43,599 nt of DNA from Clostridia bacterium (GTDB lineage: Bacteria > Bacillota > Clostridia > Christensenellales > Aristaeellaceae). The notes below the pieces were generated by a model. The model was not told the DNA's origin. It did not search any database and saw only the letters and a list, made by a program, of their open reading frames with translations. Below, one piece after another: positions 17,034-24,761 of the stretch; the first letter of the stretch is position 1; each line of letters opens with the position of its first letter. The position numbers were made by a program, and so were the translations under genes. The stretch is taken from the NCBI GenBank assembly GCA_016296675.1, contig JAEDIV010000004.1, positions 1 through 43,599 on the forward strand, written 5' to 3'.

Positions 17034-17073
17034 ATTTTGGTTGTTTGTCCGATCCGATTTCATGTGTTCCGGG

Positions 17074-17871
17074 TTATTTTGACGAGAGGATCAGGCGAAT
17101 GATGAAAAACTGCATTCGCTCGGGAAGGGCGTTTAAGAGAAGAAGCAGGGGGTTTCGGTTGACGGAATAGGAAAAGCGCGGTTTTCTTTTTGACAAAATG
17201 GCGCACACCTTCTGAGCGATGCGGTCGGGCGTGATTTTACGGGATTCCACGCGGTTTACGATGTCCTTGAATCGCTTTGCGACGAGGGTATACGCTTGTG
17301 TGTTTTGGGTGAACGCGTCGAGCGCGCGCGTCGAAACGTCCAGCATGCCCGTATCGACAGCGCCCGCGCGAAGGACGCTTACATGAATGCCTGAAAGCTG
17401 GGCTTCCATGCGAAGGGAATAGGCATATTTGTCCAGCGCGCTTTTCGTTACCGCGTAGATGCCCGTAAACGGCAGGGGCTTTAAGGGGGCAAGCTCGCTG
17501 GTCAATATCACAATGCGCGTTCCTGTTTTGAAAAGGGGCGCAAACACACGGTTTACGCTGAACGCGCCGACGATGTTTACATTCATAATGCGAAGAAAGT
17601 CCGCCTGCTGCATTTCAAGAAGGGAGTTCATCATATATACGCCCGCAAAATGCAGACAGACATCCAGGCGGTCGGTTATGGATGAGATGACGGAAAAGGC
17701 GTTTTCAACGCTTTTCTGATCGGTAATGTCGGTCTCGATGCCGATTACATTTTCATAGCTCTCGCCGCATGCAATGTCCAGCGCGAACACTGTATAGTTT
17801 TCCTCTGAGAGGCGCTTAACAGCGCTTTTTCCCATGCCGCCGAATGCGCCCGTTACAAGTGCGTATTTCAT
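17074..17871 (-). CDS. short-chain dehydrogenase/reductase (SDR)
   Basis: NAD(P)-dependent oxidoreductase of 265 residues with a classical SDR layout. The cofactor motif TGAFGGMG is at 7-14, the acidic residue after strand 2 is D32 (ALDI), the HFAG motif is at 74-77, the catalytic serine at about 125 (LTSE) and YAVTK at 139-143. The start is at the ATG at 17871, preceded by GGAGG at 5 nt; an in-frame TTG at 17883 is unlikely. The C-terminal tail is hydrophobic (PLLLLLNALPERMQFFIIRLIL) and may hold a lipid-like substrate or contact the membrane. Substrate unknown. It has its own promoter and terminator and lies between the small exported protein and GAPDH. Confidence 0.85.
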   Translation of the reverse strand: MKYALVTGAFGGMGKSAVKRLSEENYTVFALDIACGESYENVIGIETDITDQKSVENAFSVISSITDRLDVCLHFAGVYMMNSLLEMQQADFLRIMNVNIVGAFSVNRVFAPLFKTGTRIVILTSELAPLKPLPFTGIYAVTKSALDKYAYSLRMEAQLSGIHVSVLRAGAVDTGMLDVSTRALDAFTQNTQAYTLVAKRFKDIVNRVESRKITPDRIAQKVCAILSKRKPRFSYSVNRNPLLLLLNALPERMQFFIIRLILSSK

Positions 17872-17904
17872 GAAAGCCTCCAAAGATCAATACATTCTGC
17901 GTGA

Positions 17905-17934
17905 ATTATAGCATCTTTATCTGCATAATAACAA
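17905..17934 (-). promoter_or_regulatory. promoter of the SDR gene
   Basis: Minus-strand TTGTTA (17929-17934), 18-nt spacer, TATAAT (17905-17910), with TG one base before the -10. Confidence 0.7.
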
Positions 17935-17946
17935 GAGAAAAGCGAA

Positions 17947-17980
17947 AGAAAAAACCGCCTCCCTCATTTGAGGGAAGCGG
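17947..17980 (-). terminator. terminator of gapA
   Basis: Hairpin 17955-17980 pairs CCGC with GCGG and TCCCTC with GAGGGA. It is followed on the minus strand by a T-rich run (17947-17954). An outer repeat AGCGAAAG (17941-17948) and CTTTCGCT (17992-17999) could lengthen it. Confidence 0.88.
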
Positions 17981-18016
17981 CATTTTTACAGCTTTCGCTG
18001 TTTTAAGCGGTTTTGA

Positions 18017-19027
18017 TTATTCCGCGTGGTCTACGCTCGCCATGTACTTGATGAGCTCGACAACCTTGTTGGAATAGCCCCACTCGTTGTCATACCAGGA
18101 TACGACCTTGACGAACTTGTCGGTCAGGGCGATGCCGGCCTTGGCGTCGAAGATGGAGGTGCGGCTGTCGTGGATGAAGTCGGAAGAAACGACCATATCC
18201 TCGGTGTAGCCCAGGATGCCCTTGAGTTCGCCTTCGGAGGCGGCCTTCATGGCTTCGCAGATCTCGGCGTAGGTGGCGGGCTTGGCGAGGTTGACGGTGA
18301 GGTCAACAACGGAAACGTCAGCGGTGGGTACGCGGAAAGCCATACCGGTGAGCTTGCCGTTCAGCTCGGGGATAACCTTGCCAACAGCCTTGGCGGCGCC
18401 GGTGGAGGAGGGGATGATGTTGAAAGCCGCGCCGCGGCCGCCGCGCCAATCCTTCATGGAGGGGCCGTCAACGGTCTTCTGGGTGGCGGTGGTGGCGTGT
18501 ACGGTGGTCATGAGGCCATCGGTGATTCCGAAGGCGTCATTGAGAACCTTGGCGATGGGGGCGAGGCAGTTGGTGGTGCAGGAAGCGTTGGAAACGAACT
18601 GCATGTCCTTGGTGTAGGTCTTGTTGTTAACGCCCATTACGAACATGGGAGTGGAATCCTTGGAGGGAGCGGACATGACGACCTTCTTCGCACCAGCGGC
18701 GATGTGGCCGGCAGCCTTTTCCTGGGTGAGGAACAGACCGGTGGACTCTACGATGTACTCGGCGCCTACTTCGTCCCACTTGAGGTCGGCGGGGTTCTTT
18801 TCGCAGGTTACGCGGATTTCTTTGCCGTTTACGATGATGGAGTGGTCAGTGTAATCTACGGTGCCTTCGAACTTGCCGTGTACGGTGTCGTACTTGAGCA
18901 TGTAGGCCATATAATCGGGAGTGATGAGGTCGTTGATGGAAACGACTTCAACCTCGGGGTGGCTCAGGGAAGCGCGGAAAACGAGACGGCCGATGCGGCC
19001 AAAACCGTTGATACCAATCTTAATCAT
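18017..19027 (-). CDS. gapA: glyceraldehyde-3-phosphate dehydrogenase, type I
   Basis: Glycolytic enzyme that oxidises glyceraldehyde 3-phosphate with phosphate to 1,3-bisphosphoglycerate. It is 336 residues, the normal length. The NAD-binding motif GINGFGRIGR (5-14) starts the protein. The aspartate in INDL (D33) marks NAD preference. The active site is SNASCTTNC with nucleophile C150, and HATTATQ and WYDNEWGYS further on are typical. Codon use is strongly biased as in highly expressed genes. It is single, with a near-consensus promoter, GGAGG site and strong terminator, and is not joined to pgk or tpi here. Confidence 0.98.
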   Translation of the reverse strand: MIKIGINGFGRIGRLVFRASLSHPEVEVVSINDLITPDYMAYMLKYDTVHGKFEGTVDYTDHSIIVNGKEIRVTCEKNPADLKWDEVGAEYIVESTGLFLTQEKAAGHIAAGAKKVVMSAPSKDSTPMFVMGVNNKTYTKDMQFVSNASCTTNCLAPIAKVLNDAFGITDGLMTTVHATTATQKTVDGPSMKDWRGGRGAAFNIIPSSTGAAKAVGKVIPELNGKLTGMAFRVPTADVSVVDLTVNLAKPATYAEICEAMKAASEGELKGILGYTEDMVVSSDFIHDSRTSIFDAKAGIALTDKFVKVVSWYDNEWGYSNKVVELIKYMASVDHAE

Positions 19028-19061
19028 GATAGCATTACCTCCATTGATTATTTACGGGTTT

Positions 19062-19090
19062 ATTGTACCGCAACTGACGCGATTTTACAA
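19062..19090 (-). promoter_or_regulatory. promoter of gapA
   Basis: Minus-strand TTGTAA (19085-19090), 17-nt spacer, TACAAT (19062-19067). The ribosome site GGAGG is at 19038-19042. Confidence 0.88.
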
Positions 19091-19207
19091 GCGGTTGTAA
19101 CGGCTGGGATTGTTCAAATATGGCAACGTAAAAGTTAAATATTGCGCATAGAGCGAGTTTTAACCGATTCTTTATAATTAGGGTTTCAAAAGTTTGGTCA
19201 GCAGGTG

Positions 19208-19236
19208 TTGTAATTCACGGCGGCGCGTGGTATAAT
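19208..19236 (+). promoter_or_regulatory. promoter of the rimP-infB operon
   Basis: TTGTAA (19208-19213), 17-nt spacer, TATAAT (19231-19236). The region 19091-19207 between the two divergent promoters holds a further TATAAT (19173-19178) without a good -35. Confidence 0.88.
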
Positions 19237-19242
19237 TAGGCT

Positions 19243-19403
19243 GAACCGGCGCAGAAGATGCGCCTTAAACGAAAGCAAGTTGGTCCACAGAGCGTTTCAA
19301 AGGGATTTTTGAACGCCGTTCGCGCCGCGCTTCTTTACCGGAAAGCGCGGTTCGTTGTTGAGTGGGCTGATTTTTTGCTAAGGAAATTTCGGAGGATACA
19401 TTT
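19243..19403 (+). promoter_or_regulatory. structured 5' leader of the rimP operon
   Basis: About 160 nt lie between the predicted transcription start and rimP. Three hairpins are visible: GGCGCA/TGCGCC (19248-19264), a bulged CGTT-CAAA/TTTG-AACG stem in the middle, and CCGCGCTT/AAGCGCGG (19325-19350). A T6 run (19371-19376) lies 20 nt after the last one. This could be a regulatory leader. I do not recognise a known RNA class. Confidence 0.45.
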
Positions 19404-19886
19404 TTGCCTAATCAATCCAATACGCTTGTAAGTGTTGAACGCACAGCAATCCGACTGGCCGAAGAGCTGGGGTACGAGTGGATCGACCTTGAGCTCGTGA
19501 AGGAGCCCGCCGGACGCTTTTTGCGCTTTTACATCGATAAAGAGGGCGGAATCTCTTTGGACGATGTGGAGGCTTTCCACAGAAGAATTCAGCCGTATGC
19601 CGAGAATATCGACTACGATTATATGGAAGTTTCTTCCCCCGGCATCGACAGGCCGCTGAAAAAACCGCGCGATTTCGAAAGAGCCCAGGGCAAGGAAATC
19701 GAAGTCAAGCTCTATAAGCCCATGGACGGCGCGAAGCTGTTTACGGGCGTTCTGATCGGCCTTGAGGACGGCAGGATTGTGATCGACGACGCAGGTGAAA
19801 GACGCGAATTCGACCAGAAGGCCGTCGCGCTTGCCAGATGCGTTTTGAACGTGGACGAAGATATGCTTAACGATATTGACATTTAA
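19404..19886 (+). CDS. rimP: ribosome maturation factor RimP
   Basis: Needed for maturation of the 30S subunit, 160 residues. The N-terminal domain carries the typical GYEWIDLEL, GRFLRFYID and GISLDDVEAFHR. The central motif YMEVSSPGIDRPLKKPRDF is diagnostic for RimP, followed by a small SH3-like C-terminal domain. The start is a TTG codon (19404) with GGAGG 8 nt upstream; no better ATG is present. It opens the operon and is followed by nusA after 26 nt. Confidence 0.95.
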   Translation: MPNQSNTLVSVERTAIRLAEELGYEWIDLELVKEPAGRFLRFYIDKEGGISLDDVEAFHRRIQPYAENIDYDYMEVSSPGIDRPLKKPRDFERAQGKEIEVKLYKPMDGAKLFTGVLIGLEDGRIVIDDAGERREFDQKAVALARCVLNVDEDMLNDIDI

Positions 19887-19912
19887 TTCGGAGAAGACTG
19901 GAGGGTTTTTAT

Positions 19913-21043
19913 ATGGCAATGGGATTTGCGGATCCGATGGAGGTCATCTCCGCAATAGATATGCTGGCCAAGGAAAAGAAGATTAATAAGGAAGTTCTGT
20001 ATTCCAAGATCGAAAGCGCGCTGGTTTCTGCGTACAAGCGTTCCTTTGGAAAGGTGGACAATGTCCGCGCATCCATCGACAGAAACACCGGCGTTATCGA
20101 AGTGCTTGCGCACAAGAAGATCGTGAGCGTTGTGGAGGATCCCACGATTGAGATTTCTCTGGACGAAGTTCGCGAGAAGTATCCTTCCTACGCAAGCTAC
20201 GGCGTCGAGGACGTCATCGAAGTGCCCACCATGCCCAGCCAGTTCGGCCGCATCGCTGCGCAGACCGCAAAGCAGGTCATCGTTCAGCACATCCGCGAAG
20301 CCGAGCGCGGCGTGATCTATGACGAGTACATTGAAAAGGAAAATGAAATCCTGACCGCCATCGTTCAGAGAGTAGAAAACGGCAGAGCCTTTGTTGAGCT
20401 CGGCAGAACCGAAGGCGTTCTGGAAGTTGCCCAGCAGATGCCCGGGGAAGAAGTGAACGTCGGCGACAGACTGAAGGTATATGTGCTTGAGGTTACCAAG
20501 GTAACCCGCGGCCCGCAGGTTCTCGTTTCCAGAACCCATCCCGGCCTTGTCAAGCGCCTTTTCGAAATCGAAGTGCCCGAAATCCGCACCGGCGTTGTGC
20601 AGATCAAGTCCATCGCCCGTGAAGCCGGTTTCCGCACCAAGATGGCGGTATTCTCTACCGACCAGAACATCGATCCCGTAGGTTCCTGCGTTGGCCCCAG
20701 AGGTCTTCGCGTTGAAAACGTTGTAAACGAGCTCAAGACCGAGAAGATCGACATCGTAAAATGGTCTTCCGACCCCAAGGAATATATCGCTTCAGCGCTT
20801 TCTCCCGCCCGCGTACACGCGGTATTTGCGTCCGAGAAGGAAAAGAGCGCCCGCGTCGTCGTTCCGGACAACCAGCTTTCCCTCGCCATTGGCAAGGAAG
20901 GCCAGAACGCCCGCCTCGCCGCCAAGCTCACCGGCTGGAAGATCGACATCAAGTCCTTAAGCCAGATGAACGCCGCCATCGCCGAAGAGGCCGAAGCGGA
21001 GAACGCCGAAAACGTACAGGAAGGCGCGGAGGAGAATGCTTAA
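19913..21043 (+). CDS. nusA: transcription termination/antitermination factor NusA
   Basis: RNA polymerase-bound elongation factor of 376 residues. It has an N-terminal polymerase-binding domain (1-125), an S1 domain (about 130-200) and two KH domains (about 200-345, with VGPRGLRVENVVNEL, KIDIVKWS and LAIGKEGQNARLAAKLTGWKID). An acidic tail follows. It lacks the extra C-terminal repeats of proteobacterial NusA, as expected for Firmicutes. GGAGGG precedes the ATG. The end overlaps rnpM by 8 nt. Confidence 0.96.
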   Translation: MAMGFADPMEVISAIDMLAKEKKINKEVLYSKIESALVSAYKRSFGKVDNVRASIDRNTGVIEVLAHKKIVSVVEDPTIEISLDEVREKYPSYASYGVEDVIEVPTMPSQFGRIAAQTAKQVIVQHIREAERGVIYDEYIEKENEILTAIVQRVENGRAFVELGRTEGVLEVAQQMPGEEVNVGDRLKVYVLEVTKVTRGPQVLVSRTHPGLVKRLFEIEVPEIRTGVVQIKSIAREAGFRTKMAVFSTDQNIDPVGSCVGPRGLRVENVVNELKTEKIDIVKWSSDPKEYIASALSPARVHAVFASEKEKSARVVVPDNQLSLAIGKEGQNARLAAKLTGWKIDIKSLSQMNAAIAEEAEAENAENVQEGAEENA

Positions 21044-21332
21044 TAAGCGCAAGGTGCCTATGCGCATGTGCGTGGGCTGCCACGAAATGAAGCCCAAGAG
21101 GGAACTTCAGCGCGTAGTGCGCTCTCCCGAGGGCGAGGTTTCCATTGATCCTGTAGGCAAAAAACCCGGAAGGGGCGCTTATGTGTGCAGGAATGTGGAA
21201 TGCCTGAAAAAAGCGCGCAAGTCCAAATCGCTGGAAAGAAAGTTTGAAGCCGCCGTATCAAATGAAATTTATGATGCGCTTGAGAAGGCTTTTTGCGCCC
21301 TTCCGCCCGTAAGCGAGGACGAAAATGAATAA
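21036..21332 (+). CDS. rnpM: RNase P modulator RnpM (YlxR)
   Basis: Small RNA-binding protein of 98 residues, known to bind and modulate RNase P RNA. The conserved N-terminus KRKVPMRMCVGCHEMKPKREL and the RGAYVCRNVEC motif with its paired cysteines are present. The first ATG (21036) overlaps the nusA end and keeps the usual basic N-terminus. A GGAGG lies very close to it, inside nusA. It is encoded between nusA and rplGA as in most Firmicutes. Confidence 0.93.
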   Translation: MLNKRKVPMRMCVGCHEMKPKRELQRVVRSPEGEVSIDPVGKKPGRGAYVCRNVECLKKARKSKSLERKFEAAVSNEIYDALEKAFCALPPVSEDENE

Positions 21333-21627
21333 GCTTCTTTCCATGCTGGGCCTTGCCTGTCGCGCAGGCCGCCTGGTTTCCGGTGTTCAGGCGGTGGAAA
21401 TTGCGCTCAAAAAGGGCGAATGCAAGCTTGTAGTTGTTGACGATGATGCGTCTCAGACTACAAAAAAGCAGATTCAGGATGCCTGCGCCCACAAAAAAAC
21501 ACCGTATATCACGGTTTCAGCTTCGTCCCTCGCAGATGCGATCGGAAAGAGCGGACGAATGATTGCGGCGGTAACGGACACGTCCTTTGCCAACCGCATT
21601 TATGAGCTATATAAAGAAATCGGCTGA
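21325..21627 (+). CDS. rplGA: L7Ae-family RNA-binding protein (YlxQ)
   Basis: A 100-residue protein of the L7Ae/L30e/S12e fold. Motifs include GLACRAGRLVSGVQAVE and KLVVVDDDASQTTKKQI. The family binds kink-turn RNA; the cellular role in bacteria is unsettled. Its ATG overlaps the rnpM stop by 8 nt, so the two are coupled. infB begins 33 nt later. Confidence 0.9.
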   Translation: MNKLLSMLGLACRAGRLVSGVQAVEIALKKGECKLVVVDDDASQTTKKQIQDACAHKKTPYITVSASSLADAIGKSGRMIAAVTDTSFANRIYELYKEIG

Positions 21628-21659
21628 TTTTTAAAACTTATCGGGGGTGTATTCAGTCA

Positions 21660-24320
21660 ATGGCGAAAGTCGCAACCAAAGATCTCAGTCAGAAAGCGTC
21701 GGAACTTTTAAAGAGCGTATCGGAATCGCGCAAAAAGGCATTGGGCGCAATCGATTCTCTTAAAGAAATTTCCGGCAGGATTGCAAAGGCAGAGGCGGAC
21801 AGAATCAGAGCGGAGGAGAACGAAGCCAGACAGCGTACGCTGGAAGCTGCGATCAAGTCCATCAATGAGACCGCTCAGCAGCAGGCAATCGCAAAGGCAG
21901 CGGCGGAAAAGGCCAAGAATGCACCTGCTCCCGAGCAGAAGGCCGAGAATACGGCAAGCGAAAAGACGCAGGCCGCGCCTGTAAAAGCGGAAGCAAGCGA
22001 AAACGAGAAAAAGCCCGCTGAGAATCAGCAGCAGGCTGCGCCTCGCGCTCAGCAGCCGCGTCCCCAGCAGCCCTATGGCCGTCCTGCGAACCCGCAGGGT
22101 CAGGGCGGCGCGCCCGGACAGGCACCCAGAGGCCCGTACGGCCGTCCCGCGAATCCGCAGGGTCAGGGCGGCGCGCCCGGACAGGCGCCCAGAGGCCCCT
22201 ATGGCCGTCCCGCGAACCCGCAGGGCCAGGGCGGCGCTGCGCCTATGCAGAACCGCGCGCCCGGTGCGCGTCCCCCGATGGGCGGCGCAGGCTCCGGTGC
22301 ACCCAGACCCGCCGGCGGCTTTGCGCCCCGTCGTCCCGCTGCGCCCGATCTTACGCCCTCCGTTGAGAAGGAGCGCGTAAGCAATTATGATCCCAACAAA
22401 AAGCAGTATGTGCGTCAGGTTGACCCTGAGCGCAATGCGCAGAAAAATAAGCGTCAGCAGACCCGCTCTGCCGCCCCCTCCGTTCAGATGGACGACGAGT
22501 ATGTACGCGGCGGAAAGCGCAAGCGCAAGGTCGCGGCGCCCGCTCCGAAGCCCGAGCCGGTAAAGATCGAAAAGGCCGTAATGACCGCCGAGAAGATCAC
22601 TGTCAAGGATCTTTCCGAGCGCATCGGAAAGCCCGTCAGCGAAATTATCAAAAAGCTGCTTATGCTCGGAATCTTTGCCAACATCAATGCTGAAATCGAC
22701 TTCGACACCGCGCAGCTGGTCTGCACCGAGTTTGAAATCGAGCTCGAGCTCAAGCTTGCCGAAACCGCAGAAGACGCGCTTGAGGCTGAGGACGTTGAAG
22801 ATAAGGAAGAAGACCTTGTCCATCGTCCGCCGGTCGTCACCATCATGGGCCACGTCGACCACGGCAAGACCTCGCTGCTTGACTACATCCGAAAGACCCG
22901 CGTAACCGCAGGCGAAGCCGGCGGCATCACCCAGCACATCGGCGCGTACACCGTCGATCTGCACGGCGAGAAGATTACCTTCCTCGATACCCCCGGTCAC
23001 GAGGCGTTCACCGCCATGCGTGCCCGCGGCGCGCAGGCCACTGATATCGCGATCCTGGTTGTTGCGGCGGACGACGGCGTTATGCCCCAGACCGTTGAAG
23101 CGATCAACCATGCCAAGGCTGCAGGCGTTCAGACCATCGTTGCCATCAACAAGATGGATAAGCCCACCGCTGATCCCGACCGTATCCGTCAGGAGCTGAC
23201 GAAGTACGATCTGATCGACGAAGAGTGGGGCGGCGACACGATTATCGTTCCCGTTTCCGCGCATACCGGCCAGGGCGTCGAGCAGCTGCTTGAAATGATC
23301 CTGCTCGTAGCCGAGGTTCAGGATTACAAAGCCAACCCCAACAGAAAAGCCAGAGGCATCATCGTCGAAGCCAGACTCGACAAGGGCCGCGGCCCCGTTG
23401 CCAATGTTCTTATCAAAAACGGCACGCTCAACGTCGGCGATACCATCATCGCCGGTACTGCTTACGGCCGCGTGCGCGCCATGGTCAACGACAGAGGCGA
23501 ACGCGTCAAGCAGGCCTTCCCGAGCGATCCCGTTGAAGTTATCGGCTTTAACGACGTTCCCGAAGCCGGCGACATTCTCTCCGCTGTTGATGATGATTCT
23601 CTTTCCCGCAAGGTTGCCGAGGAGCGCAAGGACAAGGCAAAGGCCGCGCTCATCAAGGCGCAGAGCAAGACGACCCTCGATGATCTTTTCAACCAGATCT
23701 CCGAAGGCCAGCTCAAGGAGCTCAACCTCATCATCAAGGCCGACGTACAGGGCTCTGTCGAAGCTGTCAAGCAGTCGCTTGAGCGTCTTTCCAACAACGA
23801 AGTCAAGGTCAAGGCCATTCACGGCGGCGTAGGCGCGATCACCGAGACCGACGTTATCCTTGCTTCCGCTTCCAACGCCATCATCATCGGCTTCAATGTC
23901 CGCCACGATACCTCCGTGCGCGACATCGCCGAGCGCGAGAAGGTGGACATCCGCCTCTACCGCGTCATCTATTCCGCGATCGAAGACATCGAAGCTGCCA
24001 TGAAGGGTCTGCTCGCGCCCAAGTTCAGAGAGAACGTTCTCGGCCGCTGCCGCGTACGCCAGACCTTCAAGGTTTCCGGCGTGGGCACCGTTGCAGGCTG
24101 CTATGTCACCGACGGTAAGATCCAGCGCAATGCGCAGGTACGCCTGCTTAGAGATAACATCGTTATCCATGAAGGCAAGATCGACTCCCTCAAGCGTTTC
24201 AAGGACGACGTCAGGGAAGTTGCCACCGGCTATGAGTGCGGTCTTGGCATCGAAGGCTATAACGACGTTAAGGAAAACGACGAAATCGAATGCTTCATCA
24301 TGGAAGAAGTTCAGAGATAA
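21660..24320 (+). CDS. infB: translation initiation factor IF-2
   Basis: GTPase that brings initiator tRNA to the ribosome, 886 residues. The N-terminal ~290 residues are charged and Pro/Gly/Gln-rich, with a tandem repeat (see separate entry). An IF2N domain lies at about 308-365 (KITVKDLSERIGKPVSEII). The G domain begins at about 390, with G1 GHVDHGKT (397-404), G3 DTPGH (443-447), G4 NKMD (497-500) and G5 SAHTG. Domains II, III and the C-terminal fMet-tRNA binding domains follow to the end. The ATG at 21660 has a GGGGGTG site. Codon use is that of a highly expressed gene. Confidence 0.97.
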   Translation: MAKVATKDLSQKASELLKSVSESRKKALGAIDSLKEISGRIAKAEADRIRAEENEARQRTLEAAIKSINETAQQQAIAKAAAEKAKNAPAPEQKAENTASEKTQAAPVKAEASENEKKPAENQQQAAPRAQQPRPQQPYGRPANPQGQGGAPGQAPRGPYGRPANPQGQGGAPGQAPRGPYGRPANPQGQGGAAPMQNRAPGARPPMGGAGSGAPRPAGGFAPRRPAAPDLTPSVEKERVSNYDPNKKQYVRQVDPERNAQKNKRQQTRSAAPSVQMDDEYVRGGKRKRKVAAPAPKPEPVKIEKAVMTAEKITVKDLSERIGKPVSEIIKKLLMLGIFANINAEIDFDTAQLVCTEFEIELELKLAETAEDALEAEDVEDKEEDLVHRPPVVTIMGHVDHGKTSLLDYIRKTRVTAGEAGGITQHIGAYTVDLHGEKITFLDTPGHEAFTAMRARGAQATDIAILVVAADDGVMPQTVEAINHAKAAGVQTIVAINKMDKPTADPDRIRQELTKYDLIDEEWGGDTIIVPVSAHTGQGVEQLLEMILLVAEVQDYKANPNRKARGIIVEARLDKGRGPVANVLIKNGTLNVGDTIIAGTAYGRVRAMVNDRGERVKQAFPSDPVEVIGFNDVPEAGDILSAVDDDSLSRKVAEERKDKAKAALIKAQSKTTLDDLFNQISEGQLKELNLIIKADVQGSVEAVKQSLERLSNNEVKVKAIHGGVGAITETDVILASASNAIIIGFNVRHDTSVRDIAEREKVDIRLYRVIYSAIEDIEAAMKGLLAPKFRENVLGRCRVRQTFKVSGVGTVAGCYVTDGKIQRNAQVRLLRDNIVIHEGKIDSLKRFKDDVREVATGYECGLGIEGYNDVKENDEIECFIMEEVQR
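22071..22238 (+). repeat. 63-bp in-frame tandem repeat within infB
   Basis: Two full 63-bp units (22071-22133 and 22134-22196) and one partial unit (22197-22238) encode a 21-residue Pro/Gly/Gln repeat starting PYGRPANPQGQGG. The units differ only by a few, mostly silent, changes. This recent duplication in the flexible N-terminal region of IF-2 probably varies in copy number between strains. Confidence 0.95.
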
Positions 24321-24335
24321 TCGACCATATTACAT

Positions 24336-24367
24336 GCGGTCGGCGGACACATTTTGCCGCCGGCCGC
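24336..24367 (+). terminator. intercistronic hairpin between infB and rbfA
   Basis: GC-rich stem (GCGG-T-CGGCGG with CCGCCG-G-CCGC, one G-U pair) followed by GTTTTC. It may act as a weak or leaky terminator or an mRNA-processing point; rbfA and later genes have no separate promoter that I can see. Confidence 0.5.
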
Positions 24368-24392
24368 GTTTTCAATGAGGAGGATATTCATT

Positions 24393-24761
24393 ATGGGTTT
24401 TGACCGGATTGACCGGATTTCCGAAGAAGTAAAGCGCGCGCTTACCGAGATCATCAGAGACGAGGTCAGCGATCCCAGAGTCGGCGGTACCTGGTCCATT
24501 CTGCGCGCAGATGTTACGCGCGATCTCAGATACTGCAAGGTGCGCGTGACTGTTCTTGAAGAAGACAAGAGAAAAGATATGATGGCGGCTTTAAAAAGCG
24601 CATCCGGCTTTATCCGCCGCGAGCTTGGAAGGAAGGTAGACCTTCGTTACACGCCTGAACTCATCTTTGAACTGGATGTGAACATCGAATACGCTGCGCA
24701 TATTCAGGAGGTTCTGCGCGAGGACGAGAAGCGCAGGCCTGCGGAGGACACGGAGGAATGA
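24393..24761 (+). CDS. rbfA: ribosome-binding factor A
   Basis: 30S maturation and cold-adaptation factor with a single KH-like domain, 122 residues. Typical features are the start FDRIDRISEEVKRALTEI, the DPRVGG turn, the AKV/YCKVRVTVL strand and RRELGRKVDLRYTPEL. The ATG at 24393 is used, since GAGGAGG lies 9 nt upstream; the frame is open to 24354. The stop overlaps nrnA (ATGA). Confidence 0.95.
   Translation: MGFDRIDRISEEVKRALTEIIRDEVSDPRVGGTWSILRADVTRDLRYCKVRVTVLEEDKRKDMMAALKSASGFIRRELGRKVDLRYTPELIFELDVNIEYAAHIQEVLREDEKRRPAEDTEE

Noticed and set aside
18026..19138. Plus-strand open frame opposite gapA
   Set aside because: Antisense to an unmistakable GAPDH gene and Gly/Val-rich like other shadows.
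19173..19178. TATAAT as a second promoter for the rimP operon
   Set aside because: No acceptable -35 hexamer at 16-19 nt upstream; the promoter at 19208-19236 is much better.
22071..22238. Direct repeats that could be taken for a CRISPR array
   Set aside because: The units are contiguous, in frame within infB and have no unique spacers.
21708..24170. Minus-strand open frame of 820 codons opposite infB
   Set aside because: Shadow of the strongly codon-biased infB; no domain is recognisable and no ribosome site or promoter is present.
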